NCBI GenBank assembly: GCA_964401045.1
Contig: CAYNXB010000001.1
Location: 1 to 64,000, forward strand
DNA: 64,000 bases
From: CAYNXB01 sp964401045
GTDB lineage: Bacteria; Pseudomonadota; Alphaproteobacteria; Sphingomonadales; Sphingomonadaceae
Direction: 5' to 3'
In this document: one piece after another, positions 9,025 through 18,299 of the stretch
Numbering within the stretch: the first letter of the stretch is position 1
How the letters are laid out: each line of letters begins with the position of its first letter
The notes under the pieces: model-generated
Told to the model about the DNA's origin: nothing
What the model saw: the letters and a program-made list of their open reading frames with translations, nothing else
The model's database searches: none
Made by a program: the position numbers and the translations under genes

Positions 9025-9941
9025 CTTTCGCACGCGTCGCGATCGTCGGCCTCGGGCTGCTGGGCGGGTCGATCGGGCTCGCTATCGCCGAGAATTTGCC
9101 GGACACCAGTACCACCGGGTTCGACAGCGATCCCGACGTGCGCCGACGCGCCGCCGAACGCGGCCTGGTCGGCACCGTGTGCGAGACAATGGCCGAAGCG
9201 GTCGCCGATGCGGACCTGGTGATCCTGTGCGTGCCGGTCGGCGCGATGGGCGGGGCGGCGCAAGCGATCGGCGGGCACCTCAAGCCCGGCGCGCTGGTCA
9301 GCGACACGGGTTCCTCGAAAGGCTCGGTGCAGACGGCGCTCGCTGAAGCCTTGCCCGGCCAGCCGGTGATCCCCGCGCACCCCGTCGCCGGGACCGAGCG
9401 CAGCGGGCCCGAGGCGGGTTTCGCCAGCCTGTTCCACAACCGCTGGTGCATCCTCACTCCGCCCGCCGACGCCGATCCGGCGCTGGTCGAGGCGCTCGGG
9501 GAGTTCTGGCGCGCCCTCGGAGCGACGGTCGATGTGATGGATGCCGCGCACCACGATCTCGTGCTCGCGATCACCAGCCACCTGCCGCACCTGATCGCCT
9601 ACACCATCGTCGGCACGGCCTCAGATCTCGAGCAGGTCACGCGCAGCGAAGTGATCAAGTATTCGGCCGGCGGCTTCCGCGACTTCACCCGCATCGCCGC
9701 CTCGGACCCGACGATGTGGCGTGACGTGTTCCTCGCCAACCGCGAGGCGGTGCTCGAGATGCTGCAGCGCTTCAGCGAGGATTTGACCGCGCTTCAGCGC
9801 GCGATCCGCTGGGGTGACGGCGAAAAGCTTTACGACCTGTTCGCCCGCACCCGCGCGATCCGCCGCTCGATCATCGAGCAGGGGCAGGATGTCGACGAGC
9901 CCGACTTCGGGCGCGAGGATCACGGCAGCTTCTCCGATTGA
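9021..9941 (+). CDS. tyrC: Prephenate/arogenate dehydrogenase (TyrA/TyrC family)
   Basis: A 306-aa NAD(P)-dependent dehydrogenase that oxidatively decarboxylates prephenate or arogenate for tyrosine synthesis. An N-terminal Rossmann motif VGLGLLGGSIGLA is followed by AHPVAGTERSGPEAG and the HDLVLAITSHLPHLIAY helix, all family hallmarks. It starts with GTG, overlapping the hisC stop by 4 nt. Its 3' end overlaps the convergent CPBP gene by 22 bp, so transcripts of the two genes are antisense to each other there. Confidence 0.92.
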   Translation: MTFARVAIVGLGLLGGSIGLAIAENLPDTSTTGFDSDPDVRRRAAERGLVGTVCETMAEAVADADLVILCVPVGAMGGAAQAIGGHLKPGALVSDTGSSKGSVQTALAEALPGQPVIPAHPVAGTERSGPEAGFASLFHNRWCILTPPADADPALVEALGEFWRALGATVDVMDAAHHDLVLAITSHLPHLIAYTIVGTASDLEQVTRSEVIKYSAGGFRDFTRIAASDPTMWRDVFLANREAVLEMLQRFSEDLTALQRAIRWGDGEKLYDLFARTRAIRRSIIEQGQDVDEPDFGREDHGSFSD

Positions 9942-10681
9942 CGCTTCGGTAACAACAGCACGACGGCCAGCAACGCCAGGTGCGCGCCAGCCGAAACGTA
10001 CCGCGCCGCGTCCACCCGTCCGCCTTCCAGAGAGAGCAACGGATCGGCAAGCGTGTTGGCGAGGTTCCATCCCCAGTGGAGAGCCACGGCCCCCCACAGC
10101 GTACGCCAGCGCCACGTCGCTGCGGCGTAGGCAAGCCCGAGGCAAAACAGCCGCAGTTGCTCGCTCACACCCCAGTCGAACCGCCACACATGGTTGAGCG
10201 TGTATAACAGCGCGCTGCCCACGATGAATGCGACCGGGCCGAGCCGGAGAGGAAATGCGCGGAACAGGAAGCCTCGCGTGAGGATGTCTTCGGCTATAGA
10301 CGGAATGAACGTGATGATGGCCGCCAGCGCGATGCCCACTGCACTGAGTCGAGCGCCTGAAGCGACGAGGGCTCCGGCGCCAAGCGGCGCAGCGAGCGCC
10401 AGAGAGGCAAGCTTGGCAAGTCCGGCGAGAAGCAGCCCCGCCGCCACGAGACGGGGAATCCCCGGATGCCAGGCGAGGCCGTAAGCCGCATAGCCGCCGC
10501 CCCCGATCCACCGGCCGAGAGGCCATGCGAGCGCCAACGTCGCGCACATCAATGCCGGTCCCGCCGGGCTGGCGGGTGCCAGCATGGTCCCCAGTCCTTC
10601 GGCCGCCTGATAGCATCCAAACAGGATGACAAACGCGACCACAGGACGAATCCAGGGGCTATATGGGTGCAGCGGTTTCAC
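9920..10681 (-). CDS. CPBP family intramembrane glutamic endopeptidase
   Basis: A protein of about 253 aa with six to eight hydrophobic segments. CPBP/Abi motifs visible are the acidic pair in PSIAEDILTRGFLFR (motif 1, usually EExxxR; here Glu-Asp), the LNHVWRFDW His, and HWGWNLAN (HxxxN). The family holds CAAX prenyl proteases and bacteriocin self-immunity proteins; the bacterial substrate is unknown. The GTG at 10681 is the best start after the plsC stop; there is no clear ribosome site and no ATG close by. It probably lies in the same transcript as plsC. Confidence 0.75.
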   Translation of the reverse strand: MKPLHPYSPWIRPVVAFVILFGCYQAAEGLGTMLAPASPAGPALMCATLALAWPLGRWIGGGGYAAYGLAWHPGIPRLVAAGLLLAGLAKLASLALAAPLGAGALVASGARLSAVGIALAAIITFIPSIAEDILTRGFLFRAFPLRLGPVAFIVGSALLYTLNHVWRFDWGVSEQLRLFCLGLAYAAATWRWRTLWGAVALHWGWNLANTLADPLLSLEGGRVDAARYVSAGAHLALLAVVLLLPKRQSEKLP

Positions 10682-10686
10682 GGTCG

Positions 10687-11367
10687 TCAGCCGTTCAGCG
10701 CGTTGATCTCGCGCAGCACACGAGCCTCGACCTCTTCGCGCGGCAGGCCCGGCGGGATCGGCTCGCCGAAACGGATCGAGATCGTGCCGCGCCGCTTCCA
10801 CGTTCCGGCGTACGTCCGCCCGCTATCGATCGCCACCGGGATCACCGACAGGGCGAGCATCTTGTAAAGCCCGGCGAAACCAGAGCGCAGCGGAGCCACT
10901 TCGCCGTGTGGCACGCGGGTGCCTTCGGGAAAGATCACCAGTGGTCGACCTTCACTGGCGAAGCGCCTGGCTTCGCCGATCATCGTCCGCAGCGCCATCG
11001 CTCCCTGCTCGCGCGCGACCGGCACCGCGCCATAGGCGCGGGCCGCGCGGCCCCAGCCGGGAATGCGGAACAGCTCGGCCTTGGCGAACACGACCGGCTG
11101 GTGAAACAGCGCGGGCGCGTCGATCGCGTCGAACATGGTCTCGTGCTTAAGCGCGTAGAGCGCCGGACCGGCCACCCGTTCGCCCTCGATCACAACCTTG
11201 ATCCCGAGCACATGCACCACGCACCAGCGGTGGAACGCCGCCCAGCCGTCCGGCACCTTGCGCGAGATGTGCGGCGGGAACACCAGTGCCGCGACCGAGC
11301 CGAGCACGAACACCACGCTCGCGCTGTAGAACAACAGGTAGAACGCGAGGCTGCGCAGGACGGTCAC
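10687..11367 (-). CDS. plsC: 1-acyl-sn-glycerol-3-phosphate acyltransferase PlsC
   Basis: A 226-aa membrane-associated acyltransferase that makes phosphatidic acid. The N-terminus has a hydrophobic segment (residues 7-35). The catalytic HxxxxD is in LKHETMFDAIDAP, and FPEGTRVPHGE is the glycerol-phosphate binding block. It starts with GTG 7 nt after the YdcF-like gene, at the end of the ftsE-ftsX-ydcF transcript. This order is common in sphingomonads. Confidence 0.92.
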   Translation of the reverse strand: MTVLRSLAFYLLFYSASVVFVLGSVAALVFPPHISRKVPDGWAAFHRWCVVHVLGIKVVIEGERVAGPALYALKHETMFDAIDAPALFHQPVVFAKAELFRIPGWGRAARAYGAVPVAREQGAMALRTMIGEARRFASEGRPLVIFPEGTRVPHGEVAPLRSGFAGLYKMLALSVIPVAIDSGRTYAGTWKRRGTISIRFGEPIPPGLPREEVEARVLREINALNG

Positions 11368-11374
11368 GGTCTCG

Positions 11375-11905
11375 CTATCCGCGCCAGGGGCTGGCGAGCA
11401 TCGCGGCGATCAGCTTGTGATATTCGAGGAACAGGGTGTCGAACTTGGGTTTCGACCGCACCGCGTCCTCGACCACCTCGATATCGCCGGGCAGCGCGCG
11501 GCCGAGTTCGAACGCGGCGCGGCGCATGTGCCAGTCCGTGGTGACGAGGCGCAGGCGCTTGTACTTGCCCGCGGCGACCCATGCGGCCGATTCGCTGGCG
11601 TTGCTGCGGGTATCGACCGCGGCGAAGTCGAGCGTCACGCAGCACGCCATTGTCTTACGTGAGACCTTGTATTCAGCGGCGAATTCGCCGGGCTTCACTT
11701 CCGGATCGACGCCGCTGACGAGCAGGTGTTTCGATTGCCCCTGGCCCAGCAGCTCGAGCCCCCGTTCGATCCGCCCGGCGCCGCCGGTAGGGACGATGAT
11801 CGCGTCGCTCGGCGCCGGTTCGGCCGGCTGCGGCAGGAACAGCGCGAACCACAGGAACCCGAATGCCCACAGCGTCACCAATCCCCCGAGAAAACGCCGG
11901 ATCAC
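11375..11905 (-). CDS. YdcF family protein (DUF218), membrane anchored
   Basis: A 176-aa protein with an N-terminal transmembrane helix (about residues 5-24) followed by a DUF218 domain. Typical pieces are DAIIVPTGGAGRIERGLELL, the HLLVSGVDP strand and the NASESAAWV loop. DUF218 proteins include the vancomycin-resistance-like SanA and YdcF, with proposed roles in envelope maintenance; the exact activity is not established. The GTG start overlaps the ftsX stop (GTGA), so it is translationally coupled to ftsX. There is one unusual Cys-Cys pair, in KTMACCVTLDF. Confidence 0.82.
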   Translation of the reverse strand: MIRRFLGGLVTLWAFGFLWFALFLPQPAEPAPSDAIIVPTGGAGRIERGLELLGQGQSKHLLVSGVDPEVKPGEFAAEYKVSRKTMACCVTLDFAAVDTRSNASESAAWVAAGKYKRLRLVTTDWHMRRAAFELGRALPGDIEVVEDAVRSKPKFDTLFLEYHKLIAAMLASPWRG

Positions 11906-12822
11906 AGGATATTCCTCAGCGCGGAGAGCACCGTCAGCCGCGCGGTTACCATCGCGATGATGACCCCGGCGAGCGGGATTGCGCCGATCGCCAGCCAGTC
12001 GCTCAGGCCGAGTCCGCCGCCCGCGACCATGCCCGAGCCGAGCTCGGCGAACTGTTGCCCGAGCAGCAGCACGGCGATCACGCCCAGCGCAAGTCCGGCG
12101 ATCCCGCCGAGCAGCGCGTCGATCCCGACCGAACGCTGGAAGATGCGCGCGATCTGGCCGTCGGTTCCGCCGAGCAGGTGGACGATCTCGATCGTCTCGC
12201 GGTTGCCGCCGAGTGCGCTGCGCGCCGCGAGCCACACCGCGGCCGCGCTGGTGCCCGCCAGCAGCACGACCAGGCCGAGTGCGAGGAATTGCAGCGAATG
12301 GATCGCGTCGAACACCGGCGCCAGCCAGCTCGACTGCGCATCGACTTGCGCCGCCGGGGCCAGGCTGGCGAGCGCGGCGCGGATTTCCTCCAGCCGCACG
12401 TCGGTTACCGCGCCGCGCAGCTGCGCATCTATCAACGCGGGGGTCGGCACCGCATCGTTTCCGGACCCGGTTTCGCCGAGCCACGGCTCGACCAGCTGGT
12501 CGAGTTCCTTCTCACTCACTCGTCGCACGTGCGCAACGCCCTCCATGTTCGACAGCACCGCGACCGCAGCCTGGGCCTGGCTATCCCGCGCGACCGGGCC
12601 AGCCTCGACTATCTGCACGGTGATTCCCCCCGCCAGCTCGGCACGCGCGGCGTAGGCCAGATTGCTCAGCGCGAGCCCGCCCGAGGCGGCGATCACCGTC
12701 AGCGCGATCATGATCGCGATCACCCACGGCATCGGCCCGGCGAGCCGTGCTTGCGGCAGCAGTTGCGACGCGCGCCAGCCGCCGAGCCGCAGCCAGCGCA
12801 TGATGGCGCCCCCGACGCTCAC
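11902..12822 (-). CDS. ftsX: Cell division protein FtsX
   Basis: A permease-like partner of FtsE, about 306 aa, with an N-terminal helix (AMPWVIAIMIAL-like region), a periplasmic loop that in the family activates peptidoglycan hydrolases, and three C-terminal helices. NRETIEIVHLLGGTDGQIAR is the conserved cytoplasmic segment. The GTG at 12822 overlaps the ftsE stop (GTGA) and is preferred; an ATG at 12801 would remove seven residues. It sits between ftsE and the ydcF-like gene. Confidence 0.9.
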   Translation of the reverse strand: MSVGGAIMRWLRLGGWRASQLLPQARLAGPMPWVIAIMIALTVIAASGGLALSNLAYAARAELAGGITVQIVEAGPVARDSQAQAAVAVLSNMEGVAHVRRVSEKELDQLVEPWLGETGSGNDAVPTPALIDAQLRGAVTDVRLEEIRAALASLAPAAQVDAQSSWLAPVFDAIHSLQFLALGLVVLLAGTSAAAVWLAARSALGGNRETIEIVHLLGGTDGQIARIFQRSVGIDALLGGIAGLALGVIAVLLLGQQFAELGSGMVAGGGLGLSDWLAIGAIPLAGVIIAMVTARLTVLSALRNIL

Positions 12823-13538
12823 GGCACATCCTTGCGCGGCGGATAGCGCAGCGCGCCGGTGGGATCGCTCAGCCGGCCCTTGTCGAGCCGCATGATCAGC
12901 GAATCGGACACCTTGCGCAGCAGGTGCACGTCGTGCGTCGCCACCACCACCGTCGTGCCCAGGCGGTTGAGCGCTTCGAACAGCCGCAGCAGCTTGAGCG
13001 CCATTTCCGGATCGACGTTGCCGGTCGGCTCGTCCGCGACAAGCATCTCCGGCCGCCCGATCACCGCGCGGGCGATCGCGACGCGCTGCTGCTCGCCGCC
13101 CGAAAGCGTCGCCGGGCGCGCGTCCGCACGGTGCGCGAGGCCCACCCATTCAAGCATGTCCGCGACCGGTTTCTCGAGCTCGGCCTCGGCAACCCCCGCC
13201 ACCCGCAAGGGCAGCGCCACGTTGTCGAACGCCGAGAGGTGCGGCACCAGCCGAAACTCCTGAAACACCACTCCCAGCCGCCGGCGGAAGCCCGGCAGGC
13301 GCCGGCGCGGCAGGGTGATGACATCGGTGCCGAACATCCGGATCGCCCCGCGCGACGGGCGCTGGGCGAGGTAGAGCAGCTTGAGCAGCGAAGTCTTGCC
13401 CGCGCCGCTCGCGCCGGTGAGGAAATAGAACCGCCCGGGGTAGAGGCTGAACGAAATGTCGCTCAGCACCTCGCGCTCGGTGCCGTAGCGCAGCCCGACA
13501 TTGTCGAACTGGACGATGTCCCCCTCGCGCTCGGTCAT
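12819..13538 (-). CDS. ftsE: Cell division ATP-binding protein FtsE
   Basis: A 239-aa ABC ATPase. Walker A is GASGAGKTSLLKLLY, the signature is LSGGEQQRVAIARA, Walker B is MLVADEPTGNVD, and the H-loop is VVVATHDVHLL. The VTLxY-like VGLRYGTEREVLSDI start is typical of FtsE. With FtsX it couples ATP hydrolysis at the divisome to periplasmic cell-wall hydrolysis. The ATG at 13538 is chosen because homologs begin here; an upstream extension would run into low-complexity, basic sequence. The divergent gene starts 161 bp away. Confidence 0.93.
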   Translation of the reverse strand: MTEREGDIVQFDNVGLRYGTEREVLSDISFSLYPGRFYFLTGASGAGKTSLLKLLYLAQRPSRGAIRMFGTDVITLPRRRLPGFRRRLGVVFQEFRLVPHLSAFDNVALPLRVAGVAEAELEKPVADMLEWVGLAHRADARPATLSGGEQQRVAIARAVIGRPEMLVADEPTGNVDPEMALKLLRLFEALNRLGTTVVVATHDVHLLRKVSDSLIMRLDKGRLSDPTGALRYPPRKDVP

Positions 13539-13699
13539 GCCCGTGCAGGCGCTCCGCACCGGGCGGAAAAGGCAGTCGAACGATCCATCGCAACCGCTAT
13601 AGCTGTTGCCTACGGTGGAAAAAAGCCACGCAACCGTGCTGTGCCCGATGTGCGAGACTTGTTGCCCCCGGCGGCACATGCGCTAGGTTCATCCGCACG

Positions 13700-14584
13700 A
13701 TGGTTATCGCCTGCCCCGCCTGCGCGACGCGTTATGTCGTACCCGATAGCGCGATCGGTCTCGAAGGGCGGCGCGTGCGCTGCGCCAAGTGCCGCCACAG
13801 CTGGTACCAGGAAGGTCCGGAAGCGCAGCAGCAGCCAGTGCCTCCCTCTGGGCACGCACCTGGCCCCGCACCGGTCGCTGCCCCATCGCCGCCTTCTCCT
13901 TCGCCGCAACGCCAGCCAGAGCCGGTAGCCGCGCCGGGCTTCAGCGCCACGGCGTTCGCCGCGCCCGAAGCGCCACCGCTGCCGCCCGACCGGTCCTACA
14001 TCCGGCAACCCGATCCGGAGCCGGAGCCCACGCGCTGGGAGGAGCCGCCCGAACCAGTCGCCGCCGAGGCGGTCCCGCTGCCGCCGCTGCAGGAGGCCGA
14101 GCCCTACCGGGACGACGAGTTCTCGCAGTTCGACCACGAGCCGCCGTTCCGGCCGCGGCGCAACGTGCTCAGGCTGTTCACCTGGGCGGCGGCAATCTTC
14201 GCCCTGCTGGCGATCGGCACGGTGGTCGCGGTGTCCTACTGGGGCTTGCCCGACTGGGTGCCAGTGAGCCGGCCGACTTTCGGCCAGAGCCGCCCGGACC
14301 TGCAGCTCGATTTCCCCGCCGACCAGCAGGAACGGCGCCAGTTGCCCAATGGCACCGAGTTCTTCGGCGCCAGCGGCACGATCACCAACATCGGCCGTGA
14401 AACTCATCGCGTGCCGGCGATCCTGATCGTGCTGCGCGATGCACGTGACCGGATCGTCTATAGCTGGGAAGTCTCGCCGCCGCAGAGCAGGCTCGGCCCC
14501 GGCGAGAGCGTAACGATCAACGAAGCGGTTACCGACGTGCCCCGCTCGGCGCGCTTCGCCGAGATCGGCTGGAAGCCGGAATAA
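13700..14584 (+). CDS. Zinc-ribbon (MJ0042-type) membrane protein
   Basis: A 294-aa protein with an N-terminal MJ0042 zinc ribbon: CPACATRYVVPD and, 20 residues on, CAKCRHSWYQ. Next is a Pro/Ala/Glu-rich linker (about residues 45-150), one transmembrane helix (about 160-182, FTWAAAIFALLAIGTVVAVS) and a C-terminal soluble domain with SGTITNIGRETHRVPAI, like DUF3426. Proteins of this build are common in alphaproteobacteria, often next to ftsE, and have no established function. A cytoplasmic ribbon and periplasmic beta domain are inferred. Confidence 0.8.
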   Translation: MVIACPACATRYVVPDSAIGLEGRRVRCAKCRHSWYQEGPEAQQQPVPPSGHAPGPAPVAAPSPPSPSPQRQPEPVAAPGFSATAFAAPEAPPLPPDRSYIRQPDPEPEPTRWEEPPEPVAAEAVPLPPLQEAEPYRDDEFSQFDHEPPFRPRRNVLRLFTWAAAIFALLAIGTVVAVSYWGLPDWVPVSRPTFGQSRPDLQLDFPADQQERRQLPNGTEFFGASGTITNIGRETHRVPAILIVLRDARDRIVYSWEVSPPQSRLGPGESVTINEAVTDVPRSARFAEIGWKPE

Positions 14585-14690
14585 GCGAGCCTTGCGATTT
14601 CGCGGCCCGCCGCCCTTGCGGGGTCGGAACCGCTTTGCTAGTGGCGCGCTCCTACCGGCCGGCGCGCCCAACGCGCCGCCTATGCGATGT

Positions 14691-14777
14691 GCGGTCGTGG
14701 CGGAACTGGTAGACGCGCAACGTTGAGGTCGTTGTGGGCGAAAGCCCGTGGAAGTTCGAGTCTTCTCGACCGCACCA
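14691..14777 (+). tRNA. tRNA-Leu (anticodon GAG)
   Basis: The acceptor stem GCGGTCG pairs with CGACCGC. The D arm contains GGTAGACGC. The anticodon stem CAACG/CGTTG encloses the loop TTGAGGT, giving anticodon GAG. A long class II variable arm (GGGC GAAA GCCC) identifies Leu, and the T loop is TTCGAGT. The CCA end is encoded (ACCA at 14774-14777). A strong terminator lies 33 nt downstream. Confidence 0.97.
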
Positions 14778-14809
14778 CACAGTCCTGAGTGATCCGCAAG
14801 GATCTGAAA

Positions 14810-14854
14810 GGCCGCGGAACGGGCGCCAGCAATGGCGCTGTTCCGCGGCCTTTT
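14810..14854 (+). terminator. Rho-independent terminator of tRNA-Leu
   Basis: A perfect 11-bp stem (GGCCGCGGAAC with GTTCCGCGGCC) has an inner GCGCC/GGCGC pair around an AGCAAT loop, and is followed directly by TTTT. It is the clearest intrinsic terminator in the window and ends the tRNA-Leu transcript. The 263 nt from here to the next gene hold no gene I can support. Confidence 0.93.
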
Positions 14855-15117
14855 CGCTTTCTGGTGTGAGGATCTGCAGTCAGAGACCGGCCGCGCTTGC
14901 CCGGTTTTGGCGCGGCATATGTCCGCCGTCTCAGGTCGGAAATTTCTGGCTGCAGTTGGAATTCTCAGGTGAGACCAAGCTCTCGGCGCTGCTTCGTCCT
15001 GGATAGCGGAAGAGTCGTGCCGGTCAGCCGTGACGCCGTGAGATGCTCGGGCTGCTTCCGCGGGACAATCGCGATGACGATGTCGGGGGCCAGGCGGGAG
15101 ATACGGTCAAGGTCAGG

Positions 15118-15797
<680 letters not shown>

Positions 15798-15801
<4 letters not shown>

Positions 15802-17003
15802 ATCCCGATTGCCTCGACAGGATCGATCCGCGAAGCCCGCCGGGCGGGGAGGAGCGACGCGAACGCAGCCGCGATTGTGGTCAGCGCGATCGCCAGAAGG
15901 AACCCGCCTGCCGCCGGGTCCAGCGGAAGCCGGCCTTCGCGGAATTCAGAGAGCGGCGGGGCCGGGAGCAAGGCCAGCCAGGCCGCAACGGCGCCGATGA
16001 CCGCCCCTGACAGACCGATCAGCGTTCCCTCGATCAAAAATATGGCCATGATCAGACGTTTTGTGCCGCCCATCGCGCGAATAATGCCGATCTCCGCCGA
16101 GCGCCGTACGATCGACAAAAGCATCGCGCTGGCGATCCCGATCACGATAGTAACCAGGGCGAACCCCTTGATGATCGTTCCCGTCCGGGCCTGTGCGTCG
16201 AGGCCTTCGAGCAGCTGGGCGTTCTCCTCGGTCCAGGCAGTTGTGCGGAGCCCGGTCGCCCGTCCGAGTTCCAACGCAATCGCCGATGCGGCCTCGACCG
16301 GATCGACCTTGATCTCGATCCGCGACAAGCCGCTGGGGAGATCGAACAGGGCGCGTGCGGTGGTGAGGTTCATGTAGACGGTTTGCCGGTCCGCGCCGGC
16401 TATGCCGAGCGTGAATATCCCGCCGATCCGGAAGCTGCGTGTCCGGCCACGGTCGGACGTCATGCGAACCAGCTGGCCCGCGCGCAGGCCAAGATCTTCC
16501 GCCATCAGGCTCCCGATGAGAATGCTGTCGACAGGCAGGGCATCACTGCCCGCGACAATCGCGGAGCTGATGTCGGCGATGGCCGAGAGCTTGTCGGGCT
16601 CGACCCCGATCACGCCGACCGCGGCGACGGCCTGACCGCGAACGACGAAGCCATTGCCGCGGATTTGCGGCGACACCGCCGTTACGCCCGCCGTGCGTTG
16701 AATGGGGTCGATGAACGGCTGCCATACCGCGATCTGCTCGCGGCGGCTCAGGTCTTTCTGAACCACGGCTTGCGCCCCTGTAAGGCCCTCGAGAAGTGCC
16801 GGCTCGCGCTCGCGCATCTCCAGCACCACGTGCGGGATGCTCCCGACCGTCCTCAGAGTGAGCACGGTCGCAAGGCCACCGATCAGCGCACTCATGAAGA
16901 TGAACACGCCAACTCCCACCGCGACGCCGCTCATGAGGAGCACCGTCTGGCCGGGATGCGCTGACAGGTGGCGCAGCGCGATCTTGATCGCATACGGCGT
17001 CAC
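15798..17003 (-). CDS. ABC transporter permease (FtsX/MacB/DevC-like)
   Basis: A 401-aa permease with one N-terminal helix (about residues 17-42), a large periplasmic MacB_PCD-type domain, and three C-terminal helices (FALVTIVIGIASAMLLS, the FLIEGTLIGLSGAVIG region and GGFLLAIALTTIAAAFASLL). The coupling segment RRSAEIGIIRAMGGTKR is typical of the FtsX-like permease fold. A GTG start overlaps the adaptor stop by 4 nt. The substrate is unknown; DevBCA homologs export glycolipids or proteins and MacAB exports macrolides and peptides. Confidence 0.87.
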
Positions 17004-18037
17004 GTCCGCACCCGTTGACCGGGTCGCGCAGAAGCGGGCGAAGCAAGTATTCGCTCACCTGCCTTAAGGCCGGACTCGACGATGACCTGCTCCGCCGGCC
17101 AGTCCGCGATCCGCACCGGCCGCTCGCGTACGATGTCCCTGTCATCGAGCAGCCTAACCCGCGTGGATGCACCAGTGCCCAGCACCGCGCTACGGGGAAT
17201 GCTCAGTGCGGACTTCCGCTCGTCGACGATCAGGTTGATGGTTACCGTGAGGCCGGCCGGAGCCTGCTCCGGCGTGTCCAGCAATTGCAGGCGCATCTCG
17301 CGCGCGCCGGTCGCGGGATCGACCAGCGGCTCGATGTGGAGGACCGTCGCCCGCAGCGGCCGGGGCGTGCCCGGAAGGCTGACCACGGCGCGGGCACCGG
17401 GGCGCACTTGCGCGGCATAGACTTCGTCCACTTCAGCGCTGATCTGAGGCGTGCTGAGGTCGGCCAGCCGATAGATCACCACGTTGGCGGCCACGACCTG
17501 CCCGGGATCAACCGGACGGTCGAGAATGACGCCGGCGAACGGCGCCCGGATCACCCTGCGCTCGCGTTGCTTGCTGGCTTCCTCGACTGCAGCCCGGCGC
17601 CCTTGCAGCTCCCGAATTCCCTCGGTCACCGCCAGCCTGCGCTCCTCCACTTCGCGCCGGGCCGCGAACTGCCCAAGGCCTTCGTAGCGCGCGAGTTCGC
17701 GCCGCGCCTGGGCGAGTGTCGCTTCCTGGGCTGCGACAGCCGCAAGGGCTTGGGCGATGGCCGCGGCTTCGGGGGCGTCATCGATCCGCGCCAGCACCGT
17801 GCCGGCCGAGACCCGTGCGCCCACGTCGAACGGCAACTCCCTCAGGGCCCCCCCGACCGGAGACTGGATCTCGACCGAAAGCAGCGGCCGGATCTTTCCA
17901 TTGATCGCGAGGACCCGCATCGCCGGAGCCTCGGCAAGCCGAAGGACCGCCACGCGCGGGGGCTGCGGCCACAGCAGCCAAGCGGTTGCCAGCAGCGATG
18001 CGATAAGGACGGCGATGACCAACGAGCGTCGTTTCAT
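17000..18037 (-). CDS. HlyD-family periplasmic adaptor of the ABC exporter
   Basis: A 345-aa membrane-fusion protein. An N-terminal signal-anchor helix (residues 5-23, after MKRR) is followed by a lipoyl half-motif (IQSPVGGALRELPFDVGARV), a coiled-coil hairpin (about 100-165, rich in Ala/Glu/Arg), the second lipoyl half (VIRAPFAGVILDRPVDPGQV) and a beta-barrel. The ATG at 18037 follows AGGTGACA, a good ribosome site; a longer upstream reading lacks one. It is the first gene of the exporter operon and is divergent from the phosphorylase operon. Confidence 0.87.
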   Translation of the reverse strand: MKRRSLVIAVLIASLLATAWLLWPQPPRVAVLRLAEAPAMRVLAINGKIRPLLSVEIQSPVGGALRELPFDVGARVSAGTVLARIDDAPEAAAIAQALAAVAAQEATLAQARRELARYEGLGQFAARREVEERRLAVTEGIRELQGRRAAVEEASKQRERRVIRAPFAGVILDRPVDPGQVVAANVVIYRLADLSTPQISAEVDEVYAAQVRPGARAVVSLPGTPRPLRATVLHIEPLVDPATGAREMRLQLLDTPEQAPAGLTVTINLIVDERKSALSIPRSAVLGTGASTRVRLLDDRDIVRERPVRIADWPAEQVIVESGLKAGERILASPASARPGQRVRT

Positions 18038-18225
18038 TGTCACCTGCGGACTGGTTCTGCGCGGACACTCGCCCGAAAGAGGGATAGAGGGAAGACTCCC
18101 GCGCGATCGGTTCACTGTTGCATCGAACTGCCCGTGCGCTCAGCTCATCCTTTCCAGCAGGCGGACAGGGCGCGCGGCGGGCGCTTTCACATTTGCGCCT
18201 GCGTGCACTCACAACCGACCGCCGG

Positions 18226-18247
18226 CGTTTCCGGATATCTGCGTAAT
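18226..18247 (+). promoter_or_regulatory. Shared upstream element, copy A (phosphorylase operon)
   Basis: The core TTTCCGGATATCTGCGTAAT matches copy B at 24438-24459 in 21 of 22 positions. It lies 52 nt before the TTG start of the phosphorylase gene, inside the 262-nt divergent region shared with the ABC exporter. I infer an activator site; the binding protein is unknown. Confidence 0.6.
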
Positions 18248-18299
18248 TCGAACGGGAGCTGGCCGGTGCAAGAGCGGAGGGGAGACAGAGGCCCGAACA

